A DNA stretch of 6,086 nt from Calditrichia bacterium (lineage in GTDB: Bacteria; Calditrichota; Calditrichia; RBG-13-44-9; J042). The notes under the pieces were generated by a model, which ran no database searches, was not told the origin of the DNA, and saw only the letters and a program-made list of their open reading frames with translations. Positions within the stretch are counted from its first letter, which is position 1; every line of letters begins with the position of its first letter. The stretch lies in NCBI GenBank assembly GCA_030430345.1, contig JAUIFT010000199.1, positions 1 to 6,086 of the forward strand, written 5' to 3'. This document shows, piece after piece, positions 1 through 5,831 of this stretch. Position numbers and translations under genes: made by a program.

Positions 1-123
1 AAGTTTCTTCGGGAAGACCGTCTTTATTGATTTTTTTCTCGATAGTGTGACATTTTAACAAGACTTTTCCGCAAAAATTTTATTACATTATTCTAAAGTG
101 TTCGATTTAACGGATGCATAACC

Positions 124-130
124 AAAAGGA
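124..130 (+). promoter_or_regulatory. Ribosome binding site deciding the prc start
   Basis: AAAAGGA lies 7 nt before the ATG at 138. The earlier in-frame ATG at 114 has no comparable purine-rich site. Starting at 138 puts a Lys-Lys-hydrophobic signal peptide right at the N-terminus, which the start at 114 would bury behind eight polar residues. I see no convincing promoter in 1-113. TTAACA at 55-60 with TTTTAT at 78-83 is the best pair and is weak. Confidence 0.75.
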
Positions 131-137
131 ACACCAG

Positions 138-2180
138 ATGAAAAAAGCTTTTATCTCCCTGTTCATCATACTGCTAAGCTTGTCGTTTTATGGATTGGAT
201 GAGCCGGAAACGAAACTGGACGAACCTGATGTCGATACTGAAGTAAATTTCAGCCCGATTAAACCGGAAGCGCATCATCGCCAGGTAGCCCTGGTAGTTA
301 CTCATCTACTTAGGGAGAGCCATTACAAAAAACGTGAATTGGATGATTCGCTGGGTATGGAAACCTTCGATCGTTATATCGAAAGTCTGGACCCGCAAAA
401 ACTTTATTTCCTAGCCTCGGATATCGCCGAATTCAAGCAACAACGTCACCTCTTTGATGATTACATCGGCTCCGGCCAGGTGCGTAAGCCATTTGATATG
501 TTTAATGTTTACCAGGAACGTATGGCCGAACGGCTCCGCTTTATTTTTGAGCGGTTGAATGCTGATCCGTTTGACTATACCATCGACGAAAATATCGACC
601 TCGACCGGGAAGACAATACCTGGGCGAAGAGCAGTGCGGAGCTGGACGAGCTCTGGCGCAAGCGCCTCAAGCATGAGGCACTTAATCTGAAACTTGCTGA
701 TAAAGAGTGGGAAGGCATTCAGGAAACCCTGAGCAAGCGCTATAAGCGCACTCAGAAAAACGTTCGTCAATTTCAAAGTGAAGATGTTTTTCAGATCCTG
801 ATGAATGCCTACGCGGAATCCTATGATCCGCATACCAATTATTTTTCTCCGAAAAACTTTGATGACTTCCGCATTCGGATGAGTCAGTCTCTTGAAGGCA
901 TTGGCGCCCGCTTAACGACTGAAAATGATTATACCGTTGTTAGCGAAATCGTCCCTGGCGGACCTGCGGATAAAGGAAAGCAGCTTCATCCCAACGACCG
1001 CATTACCGGCGTTGCTCAAGGCATGGACGGAGAATTTGTGGATGTGGTTGGCTGGCGAATTGATGACGTTGTGCAGTTGATTCGCGGAAAAAAAGGATCT
1101 GTCGTTCGCCTTGCGATTCTTCCGGCAGATGTCCCCGCCGGTTCTAAAACGGAAACAATCGCGATTACCCGTGATAAGATTAAACTGGAAGATCAGGCCG
1201 CGAAAGCGGATACCCTGGAGATTCTTCACGATGGCAAAAATATGAAATTCGGCATCGTTGAAATTCCCTCTTTCTATTCGGATTTTGATGGTCGGCGCCG
1301 CGGAGATAAAAATTATAAAAGCACTACCCGGGATGTGCGCCGTATTATCGAAGAGTTCGCCCCGGAGAATGTTGACGGTATTATTATTGACCTGCGCCGA
1401 AACGGTGGTGGTTTTCTGAATGAAGCCGTTGATTTAACCGGACTGTTTATCGATAACGGGCCGGTGGTGCAAGTGCGCAATTCCATTGGCGACATCGAAG
1501 TGGAAAGCGATTATAATCCGGAAGTGGTTTACAACGGACCACTGGCCGTCATTGTAGATCGCCTAAGCGCATCCGCCTCGGAAATTTTTGCTGCGGCAAT
1601 TCAGGACTATGGCCGTGGGGTTATCATCGGCAGTCAGACCTTTGGTAAAGGCACTGTTCAGAATGCGGTACCACTCAGCCGCTACCTGCGCGACCGCGAG
1701 AATAAATATGGGCAGTTGAAATTGACCATTGCCAAGTTCTATCGCATCGACGGCCGCAGCACGCAGCATGTTGGCGTGATGCCGGATATGAATTTCCCCT
1801 CGCGTTTTAACTTAATGGAAATTGGGGAAAGCTCCCGGGAAAATGCCCTGCTGTGGGATCAAATTCGCCCGGTAAGATATAACAAGCAGCAGGATATTTC
1901 CGGCATTATTCCCCTCATGAAGCAACGCCAGAGCAGCCGCTTGTCGGCAAATGAAGATTATAACAGCTTGCTCGATGATCTGAATGAGTTCGAAAAGAAC
2001 ATCGACAAAGAAATTTTCTCTCTGATGGAATCCGTGCGGAAGCAGGAACGCGATGCTCAGAAAGAAGATGACGAAGATGAGGAAGATGAAGCGGAGAAGA
2101 AAAAAAAGAAGAAAGACTTATTGCTGACGGAAAGTGCGCATATTCTCGGTGACTATATTCATCTGACCAAAATCGATTAA
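138..2180 (+). CDS. prc: Tail-specific (C-terminal processing) protease Prc/Tsp, peptidase family S41
   Basis: Periplasmic serine protease that degrades or trims proteins from their C-terminal ends; in E. coli, Prc acts on envelope proteins and, with the adaptor NlpI, on peptidoglycan hydrolases. The 680 aa from the ATG at 138 match the roughly 680 aa of E. coli Prc. Residues 1 to about 18 form a signal peptide (MKKAFISLFIILLSLSFYG). A helical N-terminal domain follows, with conserved LDPQKLYFLASDI and YDPHTNYFSP. A PDZ domain spans about 248-340 (start LEGIGA, VPGGPADKG). The S41 core has NGGG at 422-425, SASASE at 477-482 and FGKGTVQ at 502-508. Spacing matches the E. coli catalytic set: oxyanion Gly425, nucleophile Ser479, Asp490 and general base Lys504, so the enzyme should be active. 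The C-terminal domain ends with a charged stretch (642-659) of Asp/Glu then Lys. No NlpI-like partner is nearby. The gene is a single unit closed by its own terminator. The family call is very secure; substrates are unknown. Confidence 0.97.
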   Translation: MKKAFISLFIILLSLSFYGLDEPETKLDEPDVDTEVNFSPIKPEAHHRQVALVVTHLLRESHYKKRELDDSLGMETFDRYIESLDPQKLYFLASDIAEFKQQRHLFDDYIGSGQVRKPFDMFNVYQERMAERLRFIFERLNADPFDYTIDENIDLDREDNTWAKSSAELDELWRKRLKHEALNLKLADKEWEGIQETLSKRYKRTQKNVRQFQSEDVFQILMNAYAESYDPHTNYFSPKNFDDFRIRMSQSLEGIGARLTTENDYTVVSEIVPGGPADKGKQLHPNDRITGVAQGMDGEFVDVVGWRIDDVVQLIRGKKGSVVRLAILPADVPAGSKTETIAITRDKIKLEDQAAKADTLEILHDGKNMKFGIVEIPSFYSDFDGRRRGDKNYKSTTRDVRRIIEEFAPENVDGIIIDLRRNGGGFLNEAVDLTGLFIDNGPVVQVRNSIGDIEVESDYNPEVVYNGPLAVIVDRLSASASEIFAAAIQDYGRGVIIGSQTFGKGTVQNAVPLSRYLRDRENKYGQLKLTIAKFYRIDGRSTQHVGVMPDMNFPSRFNLMEIGESSRENALLWDQIRPVRYNKQQDISGIIPLMKQRQSSRLSANEDYNSLLDDLNEFEKNIDKEIFSLMESVRKQERDAQKEDDEDEEDEAEKKKKKKDLLLTESAHILGDYIHLTKID

Positions 2181-2200
2181 ATTTAAAGACATCTCTTCTT

Positions 2201-2233
2201 AAAAAAGCCCGGCTATTTTAGCCGGGTTTTTTT
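2201..2233 (+). terminator. Rho-independent terminator of prc
   Basis: CCCGGCTA (2208-2215) pairs perfectly with TAGCCGGG (2219-2226) across a TTT loop. A G-U pair (2207/2227) extends the stem, and six A (2201-2206) can pair with the T run. Seven T follow (2227-2233). The stem begins 20 nt after the prc stop codon. The A run before and T run after would let it work in both directions, but no minus-strand gene faces it. Confidence 0.93.
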
Positions 2234-2318
2234 ATGGTAAAACGAGTAAAACTCTGTTATGCATCCAAACGTTTTTGGGAATTAAATTTAAATATTTTTT
2301 TCACGAAATGTTATCCTG

Positions 2319-2350
2319 TTGGCGGATAAATCTCTAGGATTGTGTATATT
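2319..2350 (+). promoter_or_regulatory. Candidate promoter of the 2385 gene
   Basis: TTGGCG at 2319-2324 and TATATT at 2345-2350 (within GTATATTA) are separated by 20 nt, long for a classical sigma-70 promoter. The -10-like box ends 34 nt before the ATG at 2385. The same pair of elements, one base closer, lies in front of the esterase gene at 3190-3220, which is the main reason for calling it. The preceding 2234-2318 is AT-rich (an A/T block at 2281-2300) and could act as an UP element. I see nothing else in 2234-2384. Confidence 0.45.
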
Positions 2351-2384
2351 ATTGCAGTAACGACTAGCAGAATTGGAATTTGCG

Positions 2385-3146
2385 ATGGATAATTCGCTCA
2401 AACTGAAACTATCGCTGGATACGCTGACACTCCAGACAAAACCTTCCCGGCGCAGCAAGCCGCGGCCGTACATGTGGAACATCTTTTTTAAAGTTGACAG
2501 CACAACGGTGAAAATCAATGATGATTTTACCCTGGAAGGGGTTGGGCAATTCAAATATACGCCTGGCAATCATGGCAATCTTTCTGAGCATCCCGCCACT
2601 GCTCAAAAGCCAATCCTGATCCCATCTGTGGAAGGGGAGTGGATTACTAACCTTGTTCCGTTCAAAGTGCCAATTTTCGATTCCTATTTCCCCGGTTTGA
2701 TTGGGGTCGTTACCGTTGTTTTACTACAAGGTAATGTCAGTGCGCAGGGCGTTCGTGCCGGCCATGAAAAGCTGAACCAAGTGGTGGCCGCAGCGATAGA
2801 TCAATCCATCGCTGAATTTGATCCGAAAAAGCTGAATTTGCTTCATGCCGAGCAGTCTGTGCGGGAATACTTCGAACGCCGGGTGAAAAAATTTACCGGC
2901 GGCATTATGAACTCGGTAGAATCGGCAGTTCGAAATGCCCAAAGTGTATTTCAGAACCTCTGGAGCCTGGCAAACCGCGATGACCTGATCGGTTTTCAAG
3001 CCTGGGATTTCAATAACGCCGATCTGGAAAGGCATCATGGTAAGATTCAGTTCTCCCAGCATTGGCCCCATAAACGATACGGTCACTGGGAAGTTCATGG
3101 TTCTCTGGTAACTCTGGAGACAGATAATCCCGCTAAACCTCAGTAA
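2385..3146 (+). CDS. Uncharacterised 253-aa soluble protein, mixed beta/alpha
   Basis: I cannot name a family with confidence. The start is ATG 2385, with GGA at 2375-2377 as a weak ribosome site; a TTG at 2373 would add four residues. There is no signal peptide or lipobox. The N-terminal half looks beta-rich: an alternating segment (KLKLSLDTLTLQT, 6-18), then PYMWNIFFKVD (28-38), TPGNHGNLS (59-67), a GEW motif (84-86), and a hydrophobic strand FPGLIGVVTVVLLQ (102-115), too short and flanked by Asn/Gln/Gly to be a clear membrane span. From GHEKLN (126-131) to about 198 it is helical and amphipathic. The end (about 220-246) is rich in His/Trp/Tyr and returns to beta strands (GKIQFSQHW). The regular pattern of conserved-looking Gly/Pro/Trp and bacterial codon use say it is a real gene. 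I have a vague impression of similar actinobacterial and proteobacterial hypothetical proteins, which is not evidence. It is monocistronic, between the prc terminator and the esterase promoter. No function is proposed. Confidence 0.85.
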   Translation: MDNSLKLKLSLDTLTLQTKPSRRSKPRPYMWNIFFKVDSTTVKINDDFTLEGVGQFKYTPGNHGNLSEHPATAQKPILIPSVEGEWITNLVPFKVPIFDSYFPGLIGVVTVVLLQGNVSAQGVRAGHEKLNQVVAAAIDQSIAEFDPKKLNLLHAEQSVREYFERRVKKFTGGIMNSVESAVRNAQSVFQNLWSLANRDDLIGFQAWDFNNADLERHHGKIQFSQHWPHKRYGHWEVHGSLVTLETDNPAKPQ

Positions 3147-3189
3147 ATATTTAATCTGCCAATCCCACCACTTTTAATCAATTTTATTT

Positions 3190-3220
3190 CTGGCGAATCC
3201 TGCCGATAATTCAGTATATT
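3190..3220 (+). promoter_or_regulatory. Candidate promoter of the esterase/HD operon
   Basis: CTGGCG at 3190-3195 and TATATT at 3215-3220 (within GTATATTA), 19 nt apart, ending 31 nt before the ATG at 3252. It matches the element at 2319-2350 in both boxes and nearly in spacing. The rest of the 105-nt gap after the 2385 gene shows no terminator hairpin, so read-through from upstream is possible. Confidence 0.45.
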
Positions 3221-3251
3221 ACAGACTACATTGTGAAGTAAAAGGAAACAA

Positions 3252-4532
3252 ATGCAGGACATTCTGCAACAACAACTAAAAGGCACAGTACTGAAGGAAA
3301 CATTTCATAGTCCGGTACTGGGCGTAAAAAAAAATTATCATATTTACCTGCCGCCGGGATATCATCAATCCACCCGGCGTTATCCGGTGCTTTATCTTTT
3401 TCGTGGGCATGAGGACGAATGGTTTAATCCGTACCAGGACCATAGCCGGGGCGGCGTTGCCGTACAGCACCTGGCTGATGAGCTGATTCAGGCCGGTGAT
3501 ATCGGGGGAATGATATTAGTGGGGCCGAGCCTGATGTCCGACAATGGTCAAGTGTATGGGCTGGGCGTCAACTTTCTCGATCCGGATGCCGCCAGTAAAC
3601 ATGCCGGGATTGGCACTGGCCGGTTTGAGGACTATTTCATCGAGGATGTTATTGGGCATATCGACCGTAACTATCGAACCATCCCGAAGGGCGCGGCGCG
3701 TGGTGCCGATGGCTTTTCTTTGGGCGGATATACTTCGGTGATGCTGGCAATGCGTCATCCAAAACTATTTTCTTCAGTGGGCAGTTACGATGGCAGCCAT
3801 ATGTTCTGGAAACTCCGCGATCCCCGCTATAACAAACCCCATGATTTCAATGACACGCTATGGGTGCGGAACGATAAAATGTTTGCACCGGTTTTCTCCG
3901 CCCCGGGAGAACGCAACTACGATCTGGATCATCTCCAGTCTTACAGCGCTTTGGATGTGCTTCATAATCTTTCTCCGGCGAAAAGGAAGCAAGTGCAAAA
4001 TATTCGTTTCTCAATTAAAACCGCTGCGTACGATGGACATCAGGGAAATCGTGACCGCGGTGTTCATTTAGTAACGCTGTTTCAATTGTACGATATTTTT
4101 AATGACGCCGGTTCGCTGGTACTCAGCAGTGATGCGCACCATACCTGGAAGTTTACTGACCTCTACATGCGGGAAAATATCAAGCACCATGCCGCGGCCC
4201 TGGGGGCGAAATCTTCAAAGACTACGGAAATAAAAGGAAACCACTATCTGACGCACCTGGAAATTATTGCCGCAGATTTTGCCGAAGCGGAAAAACCCAA
4301 TGTTTTGGTGAAATACCACGTGTATGAGAACTGCTATGTTCGGATCAATATCCTGAATAGCAGCGGTGGATTTATTGCGACATTAAAATCCGAGGTGCAC
4401 GAGTGTGGCCGCTTTGAAATCGCCTGGCACGGGCAAAATGAGCGTGGCCACTGGATGCCTTCCGGGATGTATTTTATCGAACTGGAAACACCGGCCGGAG
4501 CTATCCGGAAGAAATTTGTATTTTTACGTTAA
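3252..4532 (+). CDS. Putative esterase (alpha/beta hydrolase, esterase D/enterochelin esterase-like) with C-terminal FlgD-like Ig domain
   Basis: Predicted serine hydrolase of 426 aa; the substrate cannot be told. AAAGGA at 3241-3246 sits 5 nt before the ATG. Domain 1 (about 10-310) follows the putative-esterase fold: a beta-strand start (YHIYLPPGYH, 29-38), then VLYLFRG (46-52), where most relatives have HG, so Arg51 replaces the usual His. The nucleophile elbow GFSLGG gives Ser156. The likely acid is Asp261 (in YDGHQG), and the likely catalytic His is His297 in the HTW motif (297-299), as in the G-x-H-x-W site of the family. Domain 2 (about 350-426) has the FlgD/secretion-type Ig pattern: NILNSSGGFIATL, then GRFEIAWHGQNERG, SGMYFIEL and a final KKFVFLR. 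That domain normally occurs on exported proteins, yet no signal peptide is seen. It lies 12 nt before the HD gene and is probably co-transcribed with it. The esterase call is firm, the Asp/His assignments moderate. Confidence 0.88.
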   Translation: MQDILQQQLKGTVLKETFHSPVLGVKKNYHIYLPPGYHQSTRRYPVLYLFRGHEDEWFNPYQDHSRGGVAVQHLADELIQAGDIGGMILVGPSLMSDNGQVYGLGVNFLDPDAASKHAGIGTGRFEDYFIEDVIGHIDRNYRTIPKGAARGADGFSLGGYTSVMLAMRHPKLFSSVGSYDGSHMFWKLRDPRYNKPHDFNDTLWVRNDKMFAPVFSAPGERNYDLDHLQSYSALDVLHNLSPAKRKQVQNIRFSIKTAAYDGHQGNRDRGVHLVTLFQLYDIFNDAGSLVLSSDAHHTWKFTDLYMRENIKHHAAALGAKSSKTTEIKGNHYLTHLEIIAADFAEAEKPNVLVKYHVYENCYVRINILNSSGGFIATLKSEVHECGRFEIAWHGQNERGHWMPSGMYFIELETPAGAIRKKFVFLR

Positions 4533-4533
4533 C

Positions 4534-4539
4534 GGAGGA
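4534..4539 (+). promoter_or_regulatory. Strong Shine-Dalgarno in the esterase-HD gap
   Basis: GGAGGA immediately after the esterase stop and 5 nt before the ATG at 4545. It fills most of the 12-nt gap, leaves no room for a promoter, and so supports a two-gene operon with efficient translation of the second gene. Confidence 0.85.
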
Positions 4540-4544
4540 ATTGG

Positions 4545-5096
4545 ATGAATCGTGAAGATGCCTATCTATTACTAACGGAATACACCAAGAAAGATGGTTT
4601 ACTGAAGCATGCCTTAGCAGTAGAAATCGCCATGCGGGCATACGCGCGTAAGTTTGGGGAAGATGAAGAGAGTTGGGGCATTGTTGGATTACTACACGAT
4701 TTTGATTATGAAATGTATCCCAGTCAGGAAGATCATCCTTTTCGCGGTGCGGAAATTCTCCGGGAAAAAGGCTATCCGGAAGAATGGGTGCTGGCTATTC
4801 TCAGCCATGCAAACTACAGCGGTGTTCCCCGCGACACGTTAATGGCGAAAACACTCTTTGCAGTGGATGAATTAAGCGGCTTTATCACCGCCGTTACCTA
4901 TGTGCGGCCGAATAAGACGGTTGCGGAAGTTAAAGTAAAGTCGGTAAAGAAAAAACTGAAAGACAAGCGGTTTGCCGCTCAGGTTAGCCGGGAAGATATC
5001 CGGGAAGGCGCCGAAGGATTGGGTGTTGATCTCGATGAACATATCGAATTTGTAATTGCCGCAATGCAGGAAAAAGCAGATGTTTTAGGTTTATAA
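4545..5096 (+). CDS. HD-domain (HDIG-type) metal-dependent phosphohydrolase
   Basis: A 183-aa stand-alone HD-superfamily protein. The family hydrolyses phosphate esters, often nucleotides, using one or two metal ions; the substrate of this branch is unknown. The metal-binding set is complete: His22 (LLKHALAVE), His51-Asp52 (GLLHDFDYE), and Asp108 (FAVDELSG). His64 (EDHPFRGAEIL) and His88 (AILSHANYSG) sit where HD proteins with two metals have their additional histidines. The C-terminal part (about 118-183) is a Lys-rich linker (VKVKSVKKKLKDK) and a helical end containing SREDIREGAEGLGVDLDEHI. No signal peptide, membrane segment or partner domain (GAF, PAS, response regulator) is present, so it is cytoplasmic and not a typical HD-GYP signalling enzyme. 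It is the second gene of the operon with the esterase. The family call is secure, the biological role open. Confidence 0.93.
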   Translation: MNREDAYLLLTEYTKKDGLLKHALAVEIAMRAYARKFGEDEESWGIVGLLHDFDYEMYPSQEDHPFRGAEILREKGYPEEWVLAILSHANYSGVPRDTLMAKTLFAVDELSGFITAVTYVRPNKTVAEVKVKSVKKKLKDKRFAAQVSREDIREGAEGLGVDLDEHIEFVIAAMQEKADVLGL

Positions 5097-5101
5097 GTGC
5101 T

Positions 5102-5129
5102 TGGACAAAGGTAGAGTAGATAAGATTAT
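5102..5129 (+). promoter_or_regulatory. Possible sigma-70-like promoter upstream of the SUKH gene
   Basis: TGGACA (5102-5107, one mismatch to TTGACA), 16 nt, then GATTAT (5124-5129, two mismatches to TATAAT). It starts just after the HD stop codon and would place transcription start near 5136, so the inverted repeat at 5146-5183 would lie in the leader. No better candidate was found closer to 5269, but the match is modest and the leader would be long (about 130 nt). Confidence 0.25.
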
Positions 5130-5145
5130 CTCCGAAGTTTAGACG

Positions 5146-5183
5146 TCATTTGCCCATTTGCAAATCTATAAATGGGCAAATGA
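5146..5183. repeat. 14-bp perfect inverted repeat with 10-nt loop
   Basis: TCATTTGCCCATTT (5146-5159) is the exact reverse complement of AAATGGGCAAATGA (5170-5183). The loop GCAAATCTAT lets a second palindrome form, ATTTGCAAAT (5156-5165), which overlaps the left arm and so competes with the long hairpin. The left arm also holds a tandem CATTTGC. The right arm is followed by AATGAC, so AAATG appears twice in tandem. This suggests a once longer repeat, since GTCATTT (5145-5151) also pairs with AAATGAC (5179-5185 shifted by 5, i.e. 5184-5189 plus the preceding A). No T run follows on either strand, so it is not a standard intrinsic terminator. It could be an operator, an mRNA-end stabiliser for the HD transcript, or a dispersed repeat unit. 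Confidence 0.85.
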
Positions 5184-5268
5184 AATGACATGGAATAAAT
5201 AAGGAGATTTGGTAATCGCCTAAATGTTTTTGTCCTCTTACTACCAGAAATAATAAGGATATTGAACC

Positions 5269-5727
5269 ATGGCACAATTCGAAGCAATTCTCGCCTCGCT
5301 AAAAGCGAATGGCGGCGAAGAAACAACACTCTATAAAGGAGTGAGTAAAGCGCAACTGGACAGCCTGGAGAAACAATTAGGATACAGCCTGCCGCTCACC
5401 TACAAACAGTTTTTGCAGACATGTAACGGTTTTCGTTTGGGATTTACCAAAGCATTGTTCGGTATCCATGAGAACGAATCGCTGGACCTATACGCCAACT
5501 ATCGCTGGGAAACGAAAGAATCCTCCCAGCCGTTAAAGAAGCATCTATTACCAATTGCCCCGAATGGGTTGGGCGATTACTACTGTCTGGATCTAAAAAC
5601 GGTCTCCTCTTCCGGCGAAGAAAGCAACGTGGTTTTTTGGCAGCATGATAATTTTCGTTCAAAAAGCTTTCCGGTCTTTGCGGAAAATTTCCACACATTT
5701 ATTACCCGCTTTTTACAGGAATCATAA
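5269..5727 (+). CDS. SMI1/KNR4 (SUKH) domain protein
   Basis: A 152-aa single-domain protein of the SUKH superfamily. In bacteria these proteins often act as cytoplasmic immunity proteins that bind and neutralise a toxin, but many are solitary and of unknown role. AAGGA at 5255-5259 lies 9 nt before the ATG. The family signature is clear: LDSLEKQLGYSLP (30-42) leading into the helix TYKQFLQTCNGF (44-55), then PIAPNGLGDYYCLDL (95-109), and the strand VVFWQHD (121-127), ending with a helix FAENFHTFITRFLQE. No signal peptide or extra domain. No toxin gene (no polymorphic toxin C-terminus, no nuclease motif) lies next to it in the window, and the adjacent downstream gene is an unrelated lipoprotein, so an immunity role is unproven. 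It is separated by 172 nt from the HD gene and by 104 nt from the next gene, and I see no terminator after it. Confidence 0.9.
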   Translation: MAQFEAILASLKANGGEETTLYKGVSKAQLDSLEKQLGYSLPLTYKQFLQTCNGFRLGFTKALFGIHENESLDLYANYRWETKESSQPLKKHLLPIAPNGLGDYYCLDLKTVSSSGEESNVVFWQHDNFRSKSFPVFAENFHTFITRFLQES

Positions 5728-5831
5728 TACCTTTCGGCCGGTTCAGGGTTTATTTTGGTAGCCTCGTATAGATATTAGTTGCTGTGAAAGTCGTTCTTGC
5801 ATTGTTGACCCATAAAATCGAGGTAGGAATT

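Noticed and set aside
5..37. Hairpin-like TCTTCGGGAAGA followed by a T run, as a terminator of an upstream gene
   Set aside because: The stem is only 4 bp and the T run is 18 nt away, too weak for an intrinsic terminator.
1..58. Possible 3' end of an upstream + strand gene (frames ending at TGA 28-30 or TAA 56-58)
   Set aside because: Two frames are open from the window edge and both give short plausible tails (KFLREDRLY or one ending in DSVTF); nothing favours either, so no CDS is called.
114..137. Upstream ATG at 114 as the prc start
   Set aside because: It lacks a ribosome site and would put eight polar residues before the signal peptide; ATG 138 has AAAAGGA at the right distance.
411..833. 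Minus-strand ORF of 140 codons inside prc
   Set aside because: It is antisense to a strongly conserved coding region, has no ribosome site of note and no recognisable domain; the other minus-strand ORFs in the window were rejected for the same reason.
2176..2292. 12-bp direct repeat ATTAAATTTAAA at 2176-2187 and 2281-2292
   Set aside because: Low-complexity AT sequence, one copy overlapping the prc stop; likely chance.
2234..2329. 31-codon ORF starting ATG 2234
   Set aside because: The start lies directly after the terminator T run with no ribosome site, and the peptide has no recognisable features.
5119..5130. Small palindrome GATAA-GA-TTATC as a terminator of the HD gene
   Set aside because: A loop of 2 nt and five mostly A-T pairs cannot form a stable hairpin, and no T run follows.
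5727..5831. Hidden small gene or RNA between the SUKH and lipoprotein genes
   Set aside because: The CGGCCG palindrome at 5735-5740 is too short, and there is no ORF with a ribosome site and no tRNA-like or riboswitch-like structure that I can trace.
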